Assembly: GCA_018882785.1 (NCBI GenBank) | Contig: VERI01000009.1 | Coordinates: 1-58,411, forward strand | Length of the DNA stretch: 58,411 bases | Source: Burkholderiaceae bacterium | GTDB lineage: Bacteria > Pseudomonadota > Gammaproteobacteria > Burkholderiales > Burkholderiaceae_A | Direction of reading: 5' to 3' | In this document: positions 17,301-25,770 of the stretch, piece by piece | Position numbering within the stretch: the first letter of the stretch is position 1 | Layout: every line of letters begins with the position of its first letter | Position numbers and translations under genes: made by a program | Notes under the pieces: model-generated | Told to the model about the DNA's origin: nothing | The model's input: the letters and a program-made list of their open reading frames with translations, nothing else | Databases searched by the model: none

Positions 17301-18317
17301 TCACGCCTTGACGTTATCGAGATAAAGACTGGTATCAAAGTATTGTTTAGCAGGTACAGGATTTTGGATCCCCCCTGTTCGGGTGTAAAAATCGGTTACC
17401 TGCTGCAGCCAGCCCAGGGCGGTTCCATCTTGGTACAACTTCCGCCACTCTGCGGAGGTGTGGTACTTCGAGGCCTTGAACTGCTCCTGTAAATCAGACA
17501 ACGGAACCTGGGCGTAATTGTTCTTTTGAATTATCGGTAGTAGCTCACCCGAGTTCTTTAATAAGTCATCGTTCGCAAGCGCCCATCCACGAACAACAGC
17601 AGCACAGATCGCCTTATTCTTGTCATAGAAGTCTGATCGAACCGCCCAGCCTCCGACAATTGCCGACTTTGGAAAGTAGGCGGAGGCATCAACAAGCATC
17701 TTTGCAGTGGGTACTTTGTCGCGGACCAGAATATTGAAAGGCACCCAGAGCGCGACGGCTGGTACGGCCCCCGAAATAAACGAGGTTACGGCGGCTGCCA
17801 TACCCTGATTAACGAGCTCCACATCCTTTGCGGGATCCAGTCCATTTGCCCGCAGCGCCGTGTCCAAAAACACGTGGGCAGTTGTGCCGATCGTGGTCGC
17901 TATCTTCTTTCCTTTGAGATCAGCCCAGCCCTTGAGCCCTTGATCCTGACGAATCCATAACTGTGCAGTGGCGAACTCAATGTTATTGATCAGGAATGCC
18001 TTTCCTTGACCACGTGCCGGAAAGTTAGAAATCACCGCCCCTGTCGTCAGCATATCCAGACTGCCTCCGATCATGGCGTTAAATAACTCAAGCCCGGTAT
18101 TGAATTTGACAGACTCAAACTCAATCCCCTGCTTTGCCCAATGGCCACGGTGAACGCCAGTCCAAAGCTGGCCTGTAACGGCCAGCGTGTCGACATAGCC
18201 GATCTTCAGTTTCGTGCGCTGTTGTCCGATCGCGGGAAAACCCACTGAACCCAAGGCCGATGCCGCGGCAGCGCCCATCACAAGCTGCCGGCGTTTTGAT
18301 TGGAATCTCGCTGTCAT
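17301..18317 (-). CDS. ABC transporter substrate-binding protein (SsuA/TauA/NMT1 type)
   Basis: A 338-residue binding protein. Its N-terminus (SKRRQLVMGAAAASALGSVGFPAIG) has a twin-arginine-like signal followed by a hydrophobic core. The mature part has the family pattern TKLKIGYVD, GLELFNAMIGGSLDM, DLKGKKIATTIGTTAHVFLD and AAAVTSFISGAVPA. This class binds sulfonates, pyrimidine precursors, nitrate-like anions and aromatics. A strong AAGGAGAC site supports the start. It lies 18 bases after the ATPase gene. Its linkage to sugar-acid-type enzymes across the divergent promoter is unusual. The ligand is unknown. Confidence 0.88.
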   Translation of the reverse strand: MTARFQSKRRQLVMGAAAASALGSVGFPAIGQQRTKLKIGYVDTLAVTGQLWTGVHRGHWAKQGIEFESVKFNTGLELFNAMIGGSLDMLTTGAVISNFPARGQGKAFLINNIEFATAQLWIRQDQGLKGWADLKGKKIATTIGTTAHVFLDTALRANGLDPAKDVELVNQGMAAAVTSFISGAVPAVALWVPFNILVRDKVPTAKMLVDASAYFPKSAIVGGWAVRSDFYDKNKAICAAVVRGWALANDDLLKNSGELLPIIQKNNYAQVPLSDLQEQFKASKYHTSAEWRKLYQDGTALGWLQQVTDFYTRTGGIQNPVPAKQYFDTSLYLDNVKA

Positions 18318-18335
18318 CTTCGTCTCCTTATGAGG

Positions 18336-19139
18336 TCAAACCTCTTTGATTGAAAGTCTTTGCTGCGCTTCATATTCTTCCATTACAAGACCCCGCAGCC
18401 GAGCCTTTAACGATACAAACCGGGAGTCGTCATGAAGCTCCTCATGGCGTGGATAGCCAAATGGAACCTCGATAATCTCCTTAATTCGGGCCGGTCGCGC
18501 TGTCACAACAAAAATCTTAGAGGAGAGATAGATCGCCTCATCTACAGAATGTGTAATTAACATTACCGTTTTCCCCTCGCGCTGCAGCACATCGAGTAAA
18601 AGGTTCTGCATATTGGAACGGGTCTGTGAGTCCAGCGCGCCAAAGGGTTCATCCATCAGAAGGAAATCTGGACGAGTGGCATAGGCGCGGGCGATCGCAA
18701 GGCGCTGACGCATGCCCCCCGAGAGTGTTCTCGGAAATGCCTTTGCGAAATCACCGAGCCCCATCAACTGAAGATACCGATCCTTGAGAGACTCTCGCTC
18801 GGCCTGTGGAACCCTACTTTTCCGAAGCTTCATGCCGAATAAAATATTCTGTTCGACAGTCAGCCAAGGAAAAACGCCATACTCCTGGAAGATGACACCA
18901 CGATCCTGTCCAGGGCCCGCAATAGGCGCGCCATCGAGCAGCACCTGACCCGATGTCGGACGGACAAATCCGGCCACCATGTTCATCATGGTCGTTTTGC
19001 CACAGCCAGAGGGGCCCACAATAGAGACGAACTCTCCCTCATGGATTGTGAAAGAGACATCGTCAACTACACGGAGAGGCCCCTGATCGGTCTGAAAATC
19101 AACGACGGCTCGATCAAATATGATTCGCTCACGCATCAT
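18336..19139 (-). CDS. ABC transporter ATPase (SsuB/TauB type)
   Basis: A 267-residue nucleotide-binding subunit: Walker A GPSGCGKTT, Q-loop FQEYGVFPW, signature LSGGMRQRLAIARA, Walker B FLLMDEPFGALD and switch ITHSVDEA. The GVFPW Q-loop and the TARPARIKEI segment are typical of the nitrate/sulfonate/taurine group. An ATG at 19139 overlapping the permease stop in an ATGA junction is chosen over the longer frame. It energises uptake with the permease upstream and the binding protein downstream. Confidence 0.93.
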   Translation of the reverse strand: MMRERIIFDRAVVDFQTDQGPLRVVDDVSFTIHEGEFVSIVGPSGCGKTTMMNMVAGFVRPTSGQVLLDGAPIAGPGQDRGVIFQEYGVFPWLTVEQNILFGMKLRKSRVPQAERESLKDRYLQLMGLGDFAKAFPRTLSGGMRQRLAIARAYATRPDFLLMDEPFGALDSQTRSNMQNLLLDVLQREGKTVMLITHSVDEAIYLSSKIFVVTARPARIKEIIEVPFGYPRHEELHDDSRFVSLKARLRGLVMEEYEAQQRLSIKEV

Positions 19140-19921
19140 TGCGACTCCACTCGCTCTTGCCAACGAATCAGTCGACGGGTTAAGGCACGTAACGCGAGAT
19201 CCATCGTCAGGGCAATAGCGCCGATCGAGATAATTCCAACATAAATCACATCAATCTGGAAAAAAGATCCAGCGCTTTGGATCAACGCTCCAAGTCCCTG
19301 CTGGGCGGCAACAAGCTCAGAGGCCACTAGAGTTGCCCACGCGACACCCAGGGCCACACGCAGCGCGGTAAGAATATGGGGCGTGGTCAGAGGCACGATC
19401 ACCTTCACGAAAATCTCCCACTCTGTCGCCCCCAGGGTGCGCGCCACCTTAATGAAAATCGGGCTAATCTGGGCGACCCCTTCGTACATGACAATCACAC
19501 CAGCAAAAAAGGATGCATAAAACAAAATAATGATTTTCGCCGGCTCATCAATTCCAAAATAAACAATCACCAACGGAATGAGCGCAATCGGCGGCAAAGC
19601 CCGGAAAAAATTAATCAGTGGATCCAGAAACGTTCGCGCATCCTTGTACCAGCCAATCAGAAATCCCACAGGAACAGCGAGCGCAATGCCACAAATCACG
19701 CCGAAAAAAACCCGCTGGGTCGACATCAACATGTCCAGAAGTAACCGTCCAGAAAAAAGAAGTTCTTTAAACTTCAGCGCCACCTGAGCGGGGGTCGGCA
19801 TTAAGGAAGGGTTGACCAGCCCCGACTGGGCAATCCCAGCCCAGAGCGCGACAAGAATGACCCAAGGACTAATCAGCAGCAGCAGGCGCCGCGACGACGT
19901 AAAAATATTGTTCTCCCTCAC
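19136..19921 (-). CDS. ABC transporter permease (SsuC/TauC type)
   Basis: A 261-residue inner-membrane protein with about six hydrophobic segments and the EAA-type loop VARTLGATEWEIFVKVIVP near residues 160-180, which contacts the ATPase. The start is GTG at 19921, since no ATG is available near the expected N-terminus, and a GGAAAG site precedes it. It is the first gene of the leftward operon and faces the GntR regulator across a 53-base promoter region that holds a 24-base palindrome. Confidence 0.92.
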   Translation of the reverse strand: MRENNIFTSSRRLLLLISPWVILVALWAGIAQSGLVNPSLMPTPAQVALKFKELLFSGRLLLDMLMSTQRVFFGVICGIALAVPVGFLIGWYKDARTFLDPLINFFRALPPIALIPLVIVYFGIDEPAKIIILFYASFFAGVIVMYEGVAQISPIFIKVARTLGATEWEIFVKVIVPLTTPHILTALRVALGVAWATLVASELVAAQQGLGALIQSAGSFFQIDVIYVGIISIGAIALTMDLALRALTRRLIRWQERVESQ

Positions 19922-19930
19922 CTTTCCGCG

Positions 19931-19954
19931 TAAAGTACTATAAATAGAACTTTA
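19931..19954. promoter_or_regulatory. 24-bp palindrome, probable GntR/UTRA operator in divergent promoter
   Basis: Outer arms TAAAGT (19931-19936) and ACTTTA (19949-19954) and inner arms CTAT (19938-19941) and ATAG (19944-19947) form a dyad in which 10 of 12 positions pair. It sits midway between the permease start (19921) and the regulator start (about 19975). A regulator bound here could control both directions. Binding by the adjacent GntR protein is inference. Confidence 0.65.
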
Positions 19955-19974
19955 GAATCTTGAGGTTTACCCTA

Positions 19975-20703
19975 GTGTCTGTCCTGGCCGCCAGCAGTCC
20001 GATTCCCCGCTATCTGCGCGTCGCGCAACTCCTGCGCCAGCGCATTGAGAAAGGCGTCTGGCGGCCGGACGACCGACTCCCTAGCCTCGAATCGCTCATG
20101 CAAGAGTTTGACATCGCCCGGGTCACAGCCCGTCAGGCCATCAGCCTCCTGGCGCAGGATGGACTGGTCGAATCGGCACGCGGCAAAGGCACGGTCGTGA
20201 AGGCCGTTCATCCAAAGTCAATGCGGCTGCGGGTCGAGACCTCGCTGGCGGAGATGGCCAAGGCCTATCGCAATGACACGCCGTCTCTGACTCTGATCGA
20301 CGAATCACTTCAGAGGCCGCCCCAGGTTGCGGCCGAGGATGGAGAGCTGGTGGGGCAGTACAGACATTTGCGCCGTGTTCACTCCAGGGAGAATCGACCC
20401 TACTGCGTCATTTCGATTTACCTCGACCAGGAGATTTTTAATCTAGCCCCAGACCGTTTCCGCAAAGAGACGATCATTCCAGTAATGCTTGATCTGAAAA
20501 CGATACCGATACATCGTGCAAAGCAAACGCTTCGAATCAGCTCAGCAGACATTGAGACATCCGAGCTCATGGAAATTCCGCTTAATGCACCCGTGGCAGA
20601 AGTCCGAAGAATCTTTCTCAACCCAACAAATCAAGTGATTTATCTCGGTGAGATCACTTATCGTGCAGATTTCATCGATTTCGAGATGGATCTGAGAGTC
20701 TAA
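19975..20703 (+). CDS. GntR-family regulator with UTRA domain
   Basis: About 242 residues. An N-terminal winged helix (PRYLRVAQLLRQRIEKGVW...LPSLESLMQEFDIARVTARQAISLLAQDGLV, ending GKGTVV) spans roughly 10-80. A C-terminal UTRA effector domain spans about 95-240 and ends with IYLGEITYRADFIDFEMDL. UTRA regulators sense sugars, sugar acids or amino-acid derivatives. GTG at 19975 with a GAGG site is preferred; TTG at 19960 is an alternative. It is divergent from the transporter operon and 3 bases before the dehydratase gene, so it probably controls the whole unit. Confidence 0.9.
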   Translation: MSVLAASSPIPRYLRVAQLLRQRIEKGVWRPDDRLPSLESLMQEFDIARVTARQAISLLAQDGLVESARGKGTVVKAVHPKSMRLRVETSLAEMAKAYRNDTPSLTLIDESLQRPPQVAAEDGELVGQYRHLRRVHSRENRPYCVISIYLDQEIFNLAPDRFRKETIIPVMLDLKTIPIHRAKQTLRISSADIETSELMEIPLNAPVAEVRRIFLNPTNQVIYLGEITYRADFIDFEMDLRV

Positions 20704-20706
20704 TCT

Positions 20707-21834
20707 ATGGTCAGTATTTGCCGGATCGACGTTTATCTATACCGGGTTGCGCTTACGACACCAGTAGTGCTGTCTTTTGGACGAATGGACGCAAGATGGG
20801 CGTTGTTGGTCAGCGTAGAGGATAAAAATGGGTGTAAAGGCTGGGGAGAGATCTGGTGTAACTTCCCGGACTGCGGCGCCCTCCACCGTTACCGGCTATT
20901 GCATCAGATATTCCGCCCTTTACTTGAAGGTATTGCGTTTGATGATCCTGAAGAGATCTACGCATTACTCAACAACAAAACGCGAATTCTGAAGATTCAG
21001 ACTGCAGAAACCGGGCCGATCGATCAGTGCATCGCTGGGCTCGACTGTGCCATCTGGGATCTCGCTGCCCGCCACCACAAGATCCCCCTCTATCAGTTGC
21101 TTGGAGGATCAAGCAAAATCATAAAAACATACGCAAGCGGTATTAATCCCAAAGACGTTGCCATCACGATACGCCAGGCTCATGACCAAGGCCATCGGCG
21201 ATTCAAGGTCAAGGTCGGTTTTGGCGAAAAAACTGATCTCGAGACGCTATCCCTTGCGAGAGAGTCCGTAAGAGATATGGAACTTGCCTGCGATGCGAAT
21301 CAGGCCTGGGAACTGAGTCAGGCGATACATCATGCAGATTTGTTCAAACCCTTCGGTCTAAGCTGGATCGAGGAGCCCATCGCCGCTGATCGGCCCGTTG
21401 AGGAATGGAGATCCATCGCTGAGCACACGGACATTCGAATTGCGGCGGGAGAAAATCTAAATACAACCGCTGGTTTTCTTAGCATGATGACCGCATCGGG
21501 ACTTGGGATCATCCAGCCGGATCTGGCGAAATGGGGCGGAATCACGGGCTGTCGCAGGGTCGCCCAAACAGCGGCAGCGCACGGATTGCCCTACTACCCA
21601 CATTACCTGGGTGCAGCAGTCGGACTCATCACATCAGCCCACCTGCTCGCATCGGCCAATCCAGACGGCCTGCTGGAAGTCGATGTGAATAACAATCCAC
21701 TGCGTTCAAACTTACTCGAAAATGACTTTACACTCGCCGATGGGGCGCTGACGCTTACAGATGCGCCAGGGCTTGGATTTACTCCCCGTCTCGAAACAAT
21801 TCAGCAGTATCAAATCCGCCCAGAGATCGACTAG
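20707..21834 (+). CDS. Enolase-superfamily (mandelate racemase group) acid dehydratase or racemase
   Basis: A 375-residue protein with the cap domain (about 1-125) and the barrel of the mandelate racemase/muconate lactonizing family. Catalytic residues visible: K167-x-K169 (FKVKVG), metal ligands D196 (CDANQ), E222 (IEEP) and E249 (GEN), and an Asp272-His299 pair (QPDLAKWGG and PHYLG) spaced 27 residues as in mandelate racemase. KxK plus the His-Asp dyad points to a racemase or a sugar-acid dehydratase rather than a muconate cycloisomerase. The following UxaA-type genes favour sugar-acid or hydroxyacid chemistry. Substrate not predictable from sequence alone. Confidence 0.9.
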   Translation: MVSICRIDVYLYRVALTTPVVLSFGRMDARWALLVSVEDKNGCKGWGEIWCNFPDCGALHRYRLLHQIFRPLLEGIAFDDPEEIYALLNNKTRILKIQTAETGPIDQCIAGLDCAIWDLAARHHKIPLYQLLGGSSKIIKTYASGINPKDVAITIRQAHDQGHRRFKVKVGFGEKTDLETLSLARESVRDMELACDANQAWELSQAIHHADLFKPFGLSWIEEPIAADRPVEEWRSIAEHTDIRIAAGENLNTTAGFLSMMTASGLGIIQPDLAKWGGITGCRRVAQTAAAHGLPYYPHYLGAAVGLITSAHLLASANPDGLLEVDVNNNPLRSNLLENDFTLADGALTLTDAPGLGFTPRLETIQQYQIRPEID

Positions 21835-21842
21835 CAAGCGCC

Positions 21843-22085
21843 ATGGGAAGAATCACGCTCACTGTTCATGCCGACGATAATGTCACGACCATACTCGATA
21901 CAGATATTGACCAGAGAAAAACCCAGACCGGTCTACCACTATTGGGAAATATAAAGTTTGGCCATAAGGTAGCGCTCAGGGCGATTCAAAGCGGTGAATC
22001 CATCATCAAGTATGGAATTCCGATAGGAATTGCTACACAGGATATCCAACCTGGAGAGCATGTACATACACATAACTGCAAGTAG
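21843..22085 (+). CDS. UxaA-type dehydratase small subunit (SAF domain)
   Basis: An 80-residue protein that is essentially one SAF domain, equal to the N-terminal part of altronate dehydratase UxaA. It shows VTTILDTDI, HKVALRAIQSGESIIKYGIPIGIATQDIQPGEHVHTHN; the histidine-rich end is conserved in the family. In two-gene members (for example sulfolactate sulfo-lyase SuyA and some altronate dehydratases) it pairs with a large subunit. The large subunit gene follows after 23 bases. It lies 8 bases after the dehydratase gene, so the operon is tight. Confidence 0.88.
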   Translation: MGRITLTVHADDNVTTILDTDIDQRKTQTGLPLLGNIKFGHKVALRAIQSGESIIKYGIPIGIATQDIQPGEHVHTHNCK

Positions 22086-22108
22086 CGAAACTTACAGAGT
22101 CTATTCAA

Positions 22109-23260
22109 ATGACATTTCAAGGATATCTTCGCTCCAGCGGTCAGGCAGGCGTGCGTAATTATCTTGGTGTGCTATCTACCGTGGCGCTATCGAATCGAAT
22201 TGCAGCGATTGCTGCGTCGGGTTATGCCAATAGCTGCCTGATCGCAGGCGACTTTCCCCGCGGGCTACAGGCGCAAGACGCAGCGCTACAGGATCAGGTT
22301 TTGCTGCAACTCGCCTGCCACCCCAATCTGGGCGCAGTATTGGTGCTCTGCCATGACCGGCGATCTGCGCAGAAATGGCGATCGCTTCTCGAGCATACCG
22401 GACAGCGCCATCGTGTGATGGCAGTGATGGAGAGTAACGGCGTACAGAATGCAATCGACATCGCCAGAGACCATTTGTCGCAACTTAACCTGCAGCTAAG
22501 CCAGGATCATCGGCAGGCCCTGCCGATCAATAAACTTTTGTTTGCCCTCGAATGTGGGGGTTCCGATGCATCCAGCGCCGTCTGCGCAAACCCCGCGATC
22601 GGCCGGTTCATTGACCGACATCTGACAGCGGGCGGCACCGCAATTGTCTCTGAGACTGCGGAATTCATTGGTGCCGAAGAGGTAGTGGCCCGCCAGTCCG
22701 CACACCAAGAGATTGCAGATCAGATCATTGATCGAATCAGGTTGACTGAGGGTCGTATGGCAGCAGATGGTGATCACTATCGGGGCGTGAATCCTACCGC
22801 TGAGAATCTTGACGCAGGATTAACCACGCTTGTTGAGAAGTCGATGGGGGCTGTGTGCAAGATTGGAGACTCAAAATTCACTGGCTGCCTTAATTTTGGT
22901 CAGCAGCCCAAAACTCCCGGGCTGTTCTTCATGGATACGCCATTTTTTAGCCCCTGCTCAATTACCGGTATGGTCGCAGCGGGCGCCCAGATCACCCTCT
23001 TTTCAATGGGGGTCTTCAACCCCTCGGGAAACCCTCTGGCGCCAACCTTAAAAATCTGTGGCAATCCGCAGACCGTCCGGGACTGGCCGGACGGAATTGA
23101 CGTCGATCTAAGTCAACTCATTCGGGGGAATACCTCACTTGACCAGGCAGCTGATCAGATTCATGACAAGGTCATTCAAACAGCATCCGGCATGATTACC
23201 CTCACTGAGCGTTGGGGAGAGGGTCAGTTCATGATCCCGAGAATGCTCCCCTGCTTTTAA
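22109..23260 (+). CDS. UxaA-type dehydratase large subunit
   Basis: A 383-residue protein matching the C-terminal catalytic part of altronate/galactarate dehydratases (UxaA/GarD). It has GYLRSSGQAGVRNYLGVLSTV at the start, LFALECGGSDASSAVCANPAIG (with the conserved Cys and GGSD) near 145-170, a GLFFMDTPFFSPCSITGMVAAGAQI segment and NPLAPTLKICGNPQT. The family needs iron and removes water from sugar acids; SuyB relatives release sulfite from sulfolactate. Together with the preceding SAF subunit it forms a split enzyme. The SsuA/TauA-type transporter nearby makes a sulfonated substrate a possible alternative to a plain sugar acid (inference). Confidence 0.87.
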   Translation: MTFQGYLRSSGQAGVRNYLGVLSTVALSNRIAAIAASGYANSCLIAGDFPRGLQAQDAALQDQVLLQLACHPNLGAVLVLCHDRRSAQKWRSLLEHTGQRHRVMAVMESNGVQNAIDIARDHLSQLNLQLSQDHRQALPINKLLFALECGGSDASSAVCANPAIGRFIDRHLTAGGTAIVSETAEFIGAEEVVARQSAHQEIADQIIDRIRLTEGRMAADGDHYRGVNPTAENLDAGLTTLVEKSMGAVCKIGDSKFTGCLNFGQQPKTPGLFFMDTPFFSPCSITGMVAAGAQITLFSMGVFNPSGNPLAPTLKICGNPQTVRDWPDGIDVDLSQLIRGNTSLDQAADQIHDKVIQTASGMITLTERWGEGQFMIPRMLPCF

Positions 23261-23270
23261 AGAAGACACC

Positions 23271-24722
23271 ATGATGAACGTAACACAACAATTGTTGAAC
23301 AATCAGTATCAGGCCCGCGGAGAGTCAATATTCACCACCTTAAATCCTGCCGATCAGGCCGAGGTTGTCGGAACATACAGCTCAGCGACTCAGCAAGATA
23401 TCGATGACGCTCTCATCGGAGCGACAGCGGCCTTCGGTGCATGGCGTGATCTACCTGTCTTTGAGCGGTACGCCGCCCTGCGGGCATTTCATCAGGCCAT
23501 TGCTGCGCAGCGGGAACCACTTGCCGAGGCAATCACACGCGAACAGGGTAAGCCTATTTCAGAGTCACGCGCTGAGGTAAACAAGGCCCTTCAAGAGGCC
23601 GAGTTTTCCTTCTCTCAGGCCTTACAAAACACAGGCGCTGCTCCGGCAGGTGCGAGGCCGGGATTTAGAAATCTGGTGACCCGTCGGCCAAGAGGGGTGA
23701 TTGCGGCGATCACGCCATGGAACTTCCCGGTGCTCACCCCCATGCGGAAGATTTCACCCGGGCTTGCCCACGGCAACACAATCGTGATCAAGCCTTCCGA
23801 ATACACGCCTGCTGCTGTACACATTATTGGCCAGGCCGCCAGGGATACCCTCCCCCCCGGCGTTATCCAGATTCTCAATGGCGCCGGAGACGTCGCCTCT
23901 GCACTGTGCCGGTCGTCCGCCGTGAAGGGAATTACGTTCACCGGATCAGTCGCCACGGGGAGGCGTATCTTCTCCGCTGCGAGCGATACGCTCGCAGCAC
24001 TCTCCCTTGAACTGGGGGGAAAAAATGCTGCCATCATTCACGATGCAGATCACTTGAAGGATGTCTGTAAGATGGTCATGGGAGCTGCCCTTCAATGCGC
24101 AGGACAACGATGCACTGCAATCAGTCGGATTATCGTTCAGCAGTCTTTATATGATCAGACGACCGCACACCTGCGGGAAATCGCCTCAGCGCTACAGGTC
24201 GGCGACGGCATGACTGCCGGAACCGAGATCGGACCCATCACAAATGCCCAGCAGCTTGAGAAGATTCAGGGGATCGTAGAGCGAACGCATCGGTTAAGGC
24301 ATGCAGAGATCATCTGTGGAGGCCGTCGCGCAGACGTTCCCAGCAGACCGAACGGCCTCTTCTATGAACCCACCGTTATTCGCGGATTGAAGCCAGATGA
24401 CGAGGCGATTACACAGGAGATTTTTGGGCCTGTGATCTGTGTAATTCCTTACACAGATCAGTTCGAAGCGCTCCAAATTGCGAATGCATTGCCCTTTGGG
24501 CTAACCTCTGCGGTATTCACGAATGATTTTTCGGTCGCTCGATTGTTTATGGAACGTCTCAATACCGGAATGATTCATATCAATCATGGCACTGCTCCGG
24601 ATAGCCACATGCCCTTTGGCGGAATTAATGACTCTGGCGTCGGTGCTTACTCCGTAGGCGATTCAGCGATTAACTTTTACACCACAGAACATACGATCTA
24701 CATGCCATCAGGCCGGGTTTAA
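23271..24722 (+). CDS. NAD(P)-dependent aldehyde dehydrogenase (succinate/ketoglutarate semialdehyde type)
   Basis: A 483-residue class of the aldehyde dehydrogenase superfamily. Catalytic residues seen: N151 in TPWNFP, E247 in LELGGKN and C281 in AGQRCTA, with the cofactor loop FTGSVATG near 223-230. Closest by motif to succinate-semialdehyde and alpha-ketoglutarate-semialdehyde dehydrogenases. It is the last gene of the rightward operon, 10 bases after the UxaA-like gene, so it probably oxidises a semialdehyde at the end of the pathway. It is convergent with the maiA-like gene. Confidence 0.9.
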   Translation: MMNVTQQLLNNQYQARGESIFTTLNPADQAEVVGTYSSATQQDIDDALIGATAAFGAWRDLPVFERYAALRAFHQAIAAQREPLAEAITREQGKPISESRAEVNKALQEAEFSFSQALQNTGAAPAGARPGFRNLVTRRPRGVIAAITPWNFPVLTPMRKISPGLAHGNTIVIKPSEYTPAAVHIIGQAARDTLPPGVIQILNGAGDVASALCRSSAVKGITFTGSVATGRRIFSAASDTLAALSLELGGKNAAIIHDADHLKDVCKMVMGAALQCAGQRCTAISRIIVQQSLYDQTTAHLREIASALQVGDGMTAGTEIGPITNAQQLEKIQGIVERTHRLRHAEIICGGRRADVPSRPNGLFYEPTVIRGLKPDDEAITQEIFGPVICVIPYTDQFEALQIANALPFGLTSAVFTNDFSVARLFMERLNTGMIHINHGTAPDSHMPFGGINDSGVGAYSVGDSAINFYTTEHTIYMPSGRV

Positions 24723-24741
24723 ACCGCTATCTGAGCTGGTT

Positions 24742-25380
24742 TCACACCGCATCAGGACAGGCGGACGGCTGGGCCTGCTGAAATGCCGAGAGCTCCATAC
24801 ATCGTGCATTTATTTCAAGGACTCGCTGAAGCTTTGAAATATCCACATTCATTCGATGCGCATTTGCAACCTGCGGGATTAAGAAACAATCCGCCATTCC
24901 TGGTGAGTCACCATGGCAAAAGCGGCCAGTCGCTGATTCAATAAGCCGTTGCTCGACCGCCGCCAATCCCAGAAGAACCCAATGGCCATACCAAACATCT
25001 TTTTTATCTGCGGATATCGCCATTTCACCAGTTAGATACCTCAGTACACGGAGGTTGTTGAGAGGATGAATATCGCAGGCAATCATTTGACATATCCCGC
25101 GCACACGCGCCCGACCGCTGAGATCTAAGGGCAGAAGGGCTGGCTGGGGAAATTTTTCCTCGAGATACTCAATGATTGCAGCCGATTGACCGAGCAACAG
25201 GCCATCATCATTTAAGAGCGGAACAAGCTGCTCAGGGTTGACAGCAGAATACGCGGACTCACCTTGTTCATTTTTAAGAAGGTTTACTGGGATCTGCTGA
25301 TAGTCCAGACCCTTTAGCCCGAGTGCAATTCGAACACGATAGGAGGCAGACGACCTCCAGTAGCTGTGGAGTTTTAGCAT
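24742..25380 (-). CDS. maiA: Maleylacetoacetate isomerase-like glutathione transferase (zeta class)
   Basis: A 212-residue glutathione transferase. It starts LHSYWRSSASYRVRIALGLKGLDY, the zeta-class active-site motif (SSxSxRVRIAL), then has QLVPLL and the glutathione-contacting GQSAAIIEYLEE near 65-75. MaiA uses glutathione to isomerise maleylacetoacetate or maleylpyruvate to the trans isomers in tyrosine, homogentisate or gentisate breakdown. No hmgA, fahA or gentisate gene lies beside it, so the physiological partner is not visible. It follows the 43-residue protein gene by 44 bases on the same strand. Its own ribosome site is weak. Confidence 0.85.
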   Translation of the reverse strand: MLKLHSYWRSSASYRVRIALGLKGLDYQQIPVNLLKNEQGESAYSAVNPEQLVPLLNDDGLLLGQSAAIIEYLEEKFPQPALLPLDLSGRARVRGICQMIACDIHPLNNLRVLRYLTGEMAISADKKDVWYGHWVLLGLAAVEQRLIESATGRFCHGDSPGMADCFLIPQVANAHRMNVDISKLQRVLEINARCMELSAFQQAQPSACPDAV

Positions 25381-25424
25381 CGGTTGCTATCTCGAACTTT
25401 TTTGCGAACGATCCATCGTTTGAA

Positions 25425-25556
25425 CTAACGCTTCGCTTTCTCGGCGAGATCCTTGGACTGTTCCCGCTTTAGCTTTTCCTTCTTTAGGTCATATAACTGA
25501 TGTAGCCCAAAGACAAAGACAAGCAGAAATACGCCCAACTCAATCCAAATCCCCAT
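25425..25556 (-). CDS. Small single-pass membrane protein, 43 residues
   Basis: A short reading frame with ATG at 25556 preceded by a near-perfect AGGAGG site 7 bases ahead. It begins MGIWIELGVFLLVFVFGLHQ, which is one transmembrane helix, followed by a highly charged tail rich in Lys, Glu and Arg (YDLKKEKLKREQSKD and onward). The layout, a short outer end, one helix and a basic cytoplasmic tail, is typical of small inner-membrane proteins. It lies between tRNA-Ser and maiA on the same strand. I do not recognise a family. A longer frame across the tRNA in another phase is a shadow. Confidence 0.7.
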   Translation of the reverse strand: MGIWIELGVFLLVFVFGLHQLYDLKKEKLKREQSKDLAEKAKR

Positions 25557-25622
25557 CGCTTCCCTCCTGATCGTGCGGCAACGAACTTATCGCTGACAAA
25601 AGAATAAGGGCCCCCAGGCGAT

Positions 25623-25712
<90 letters not shown>

Positions 25713-25770
25713 GAGCGCCGTATTCTAACCGACCCGAACGATCGACGCCCGGGACCAGCCGGGCCAAGCA

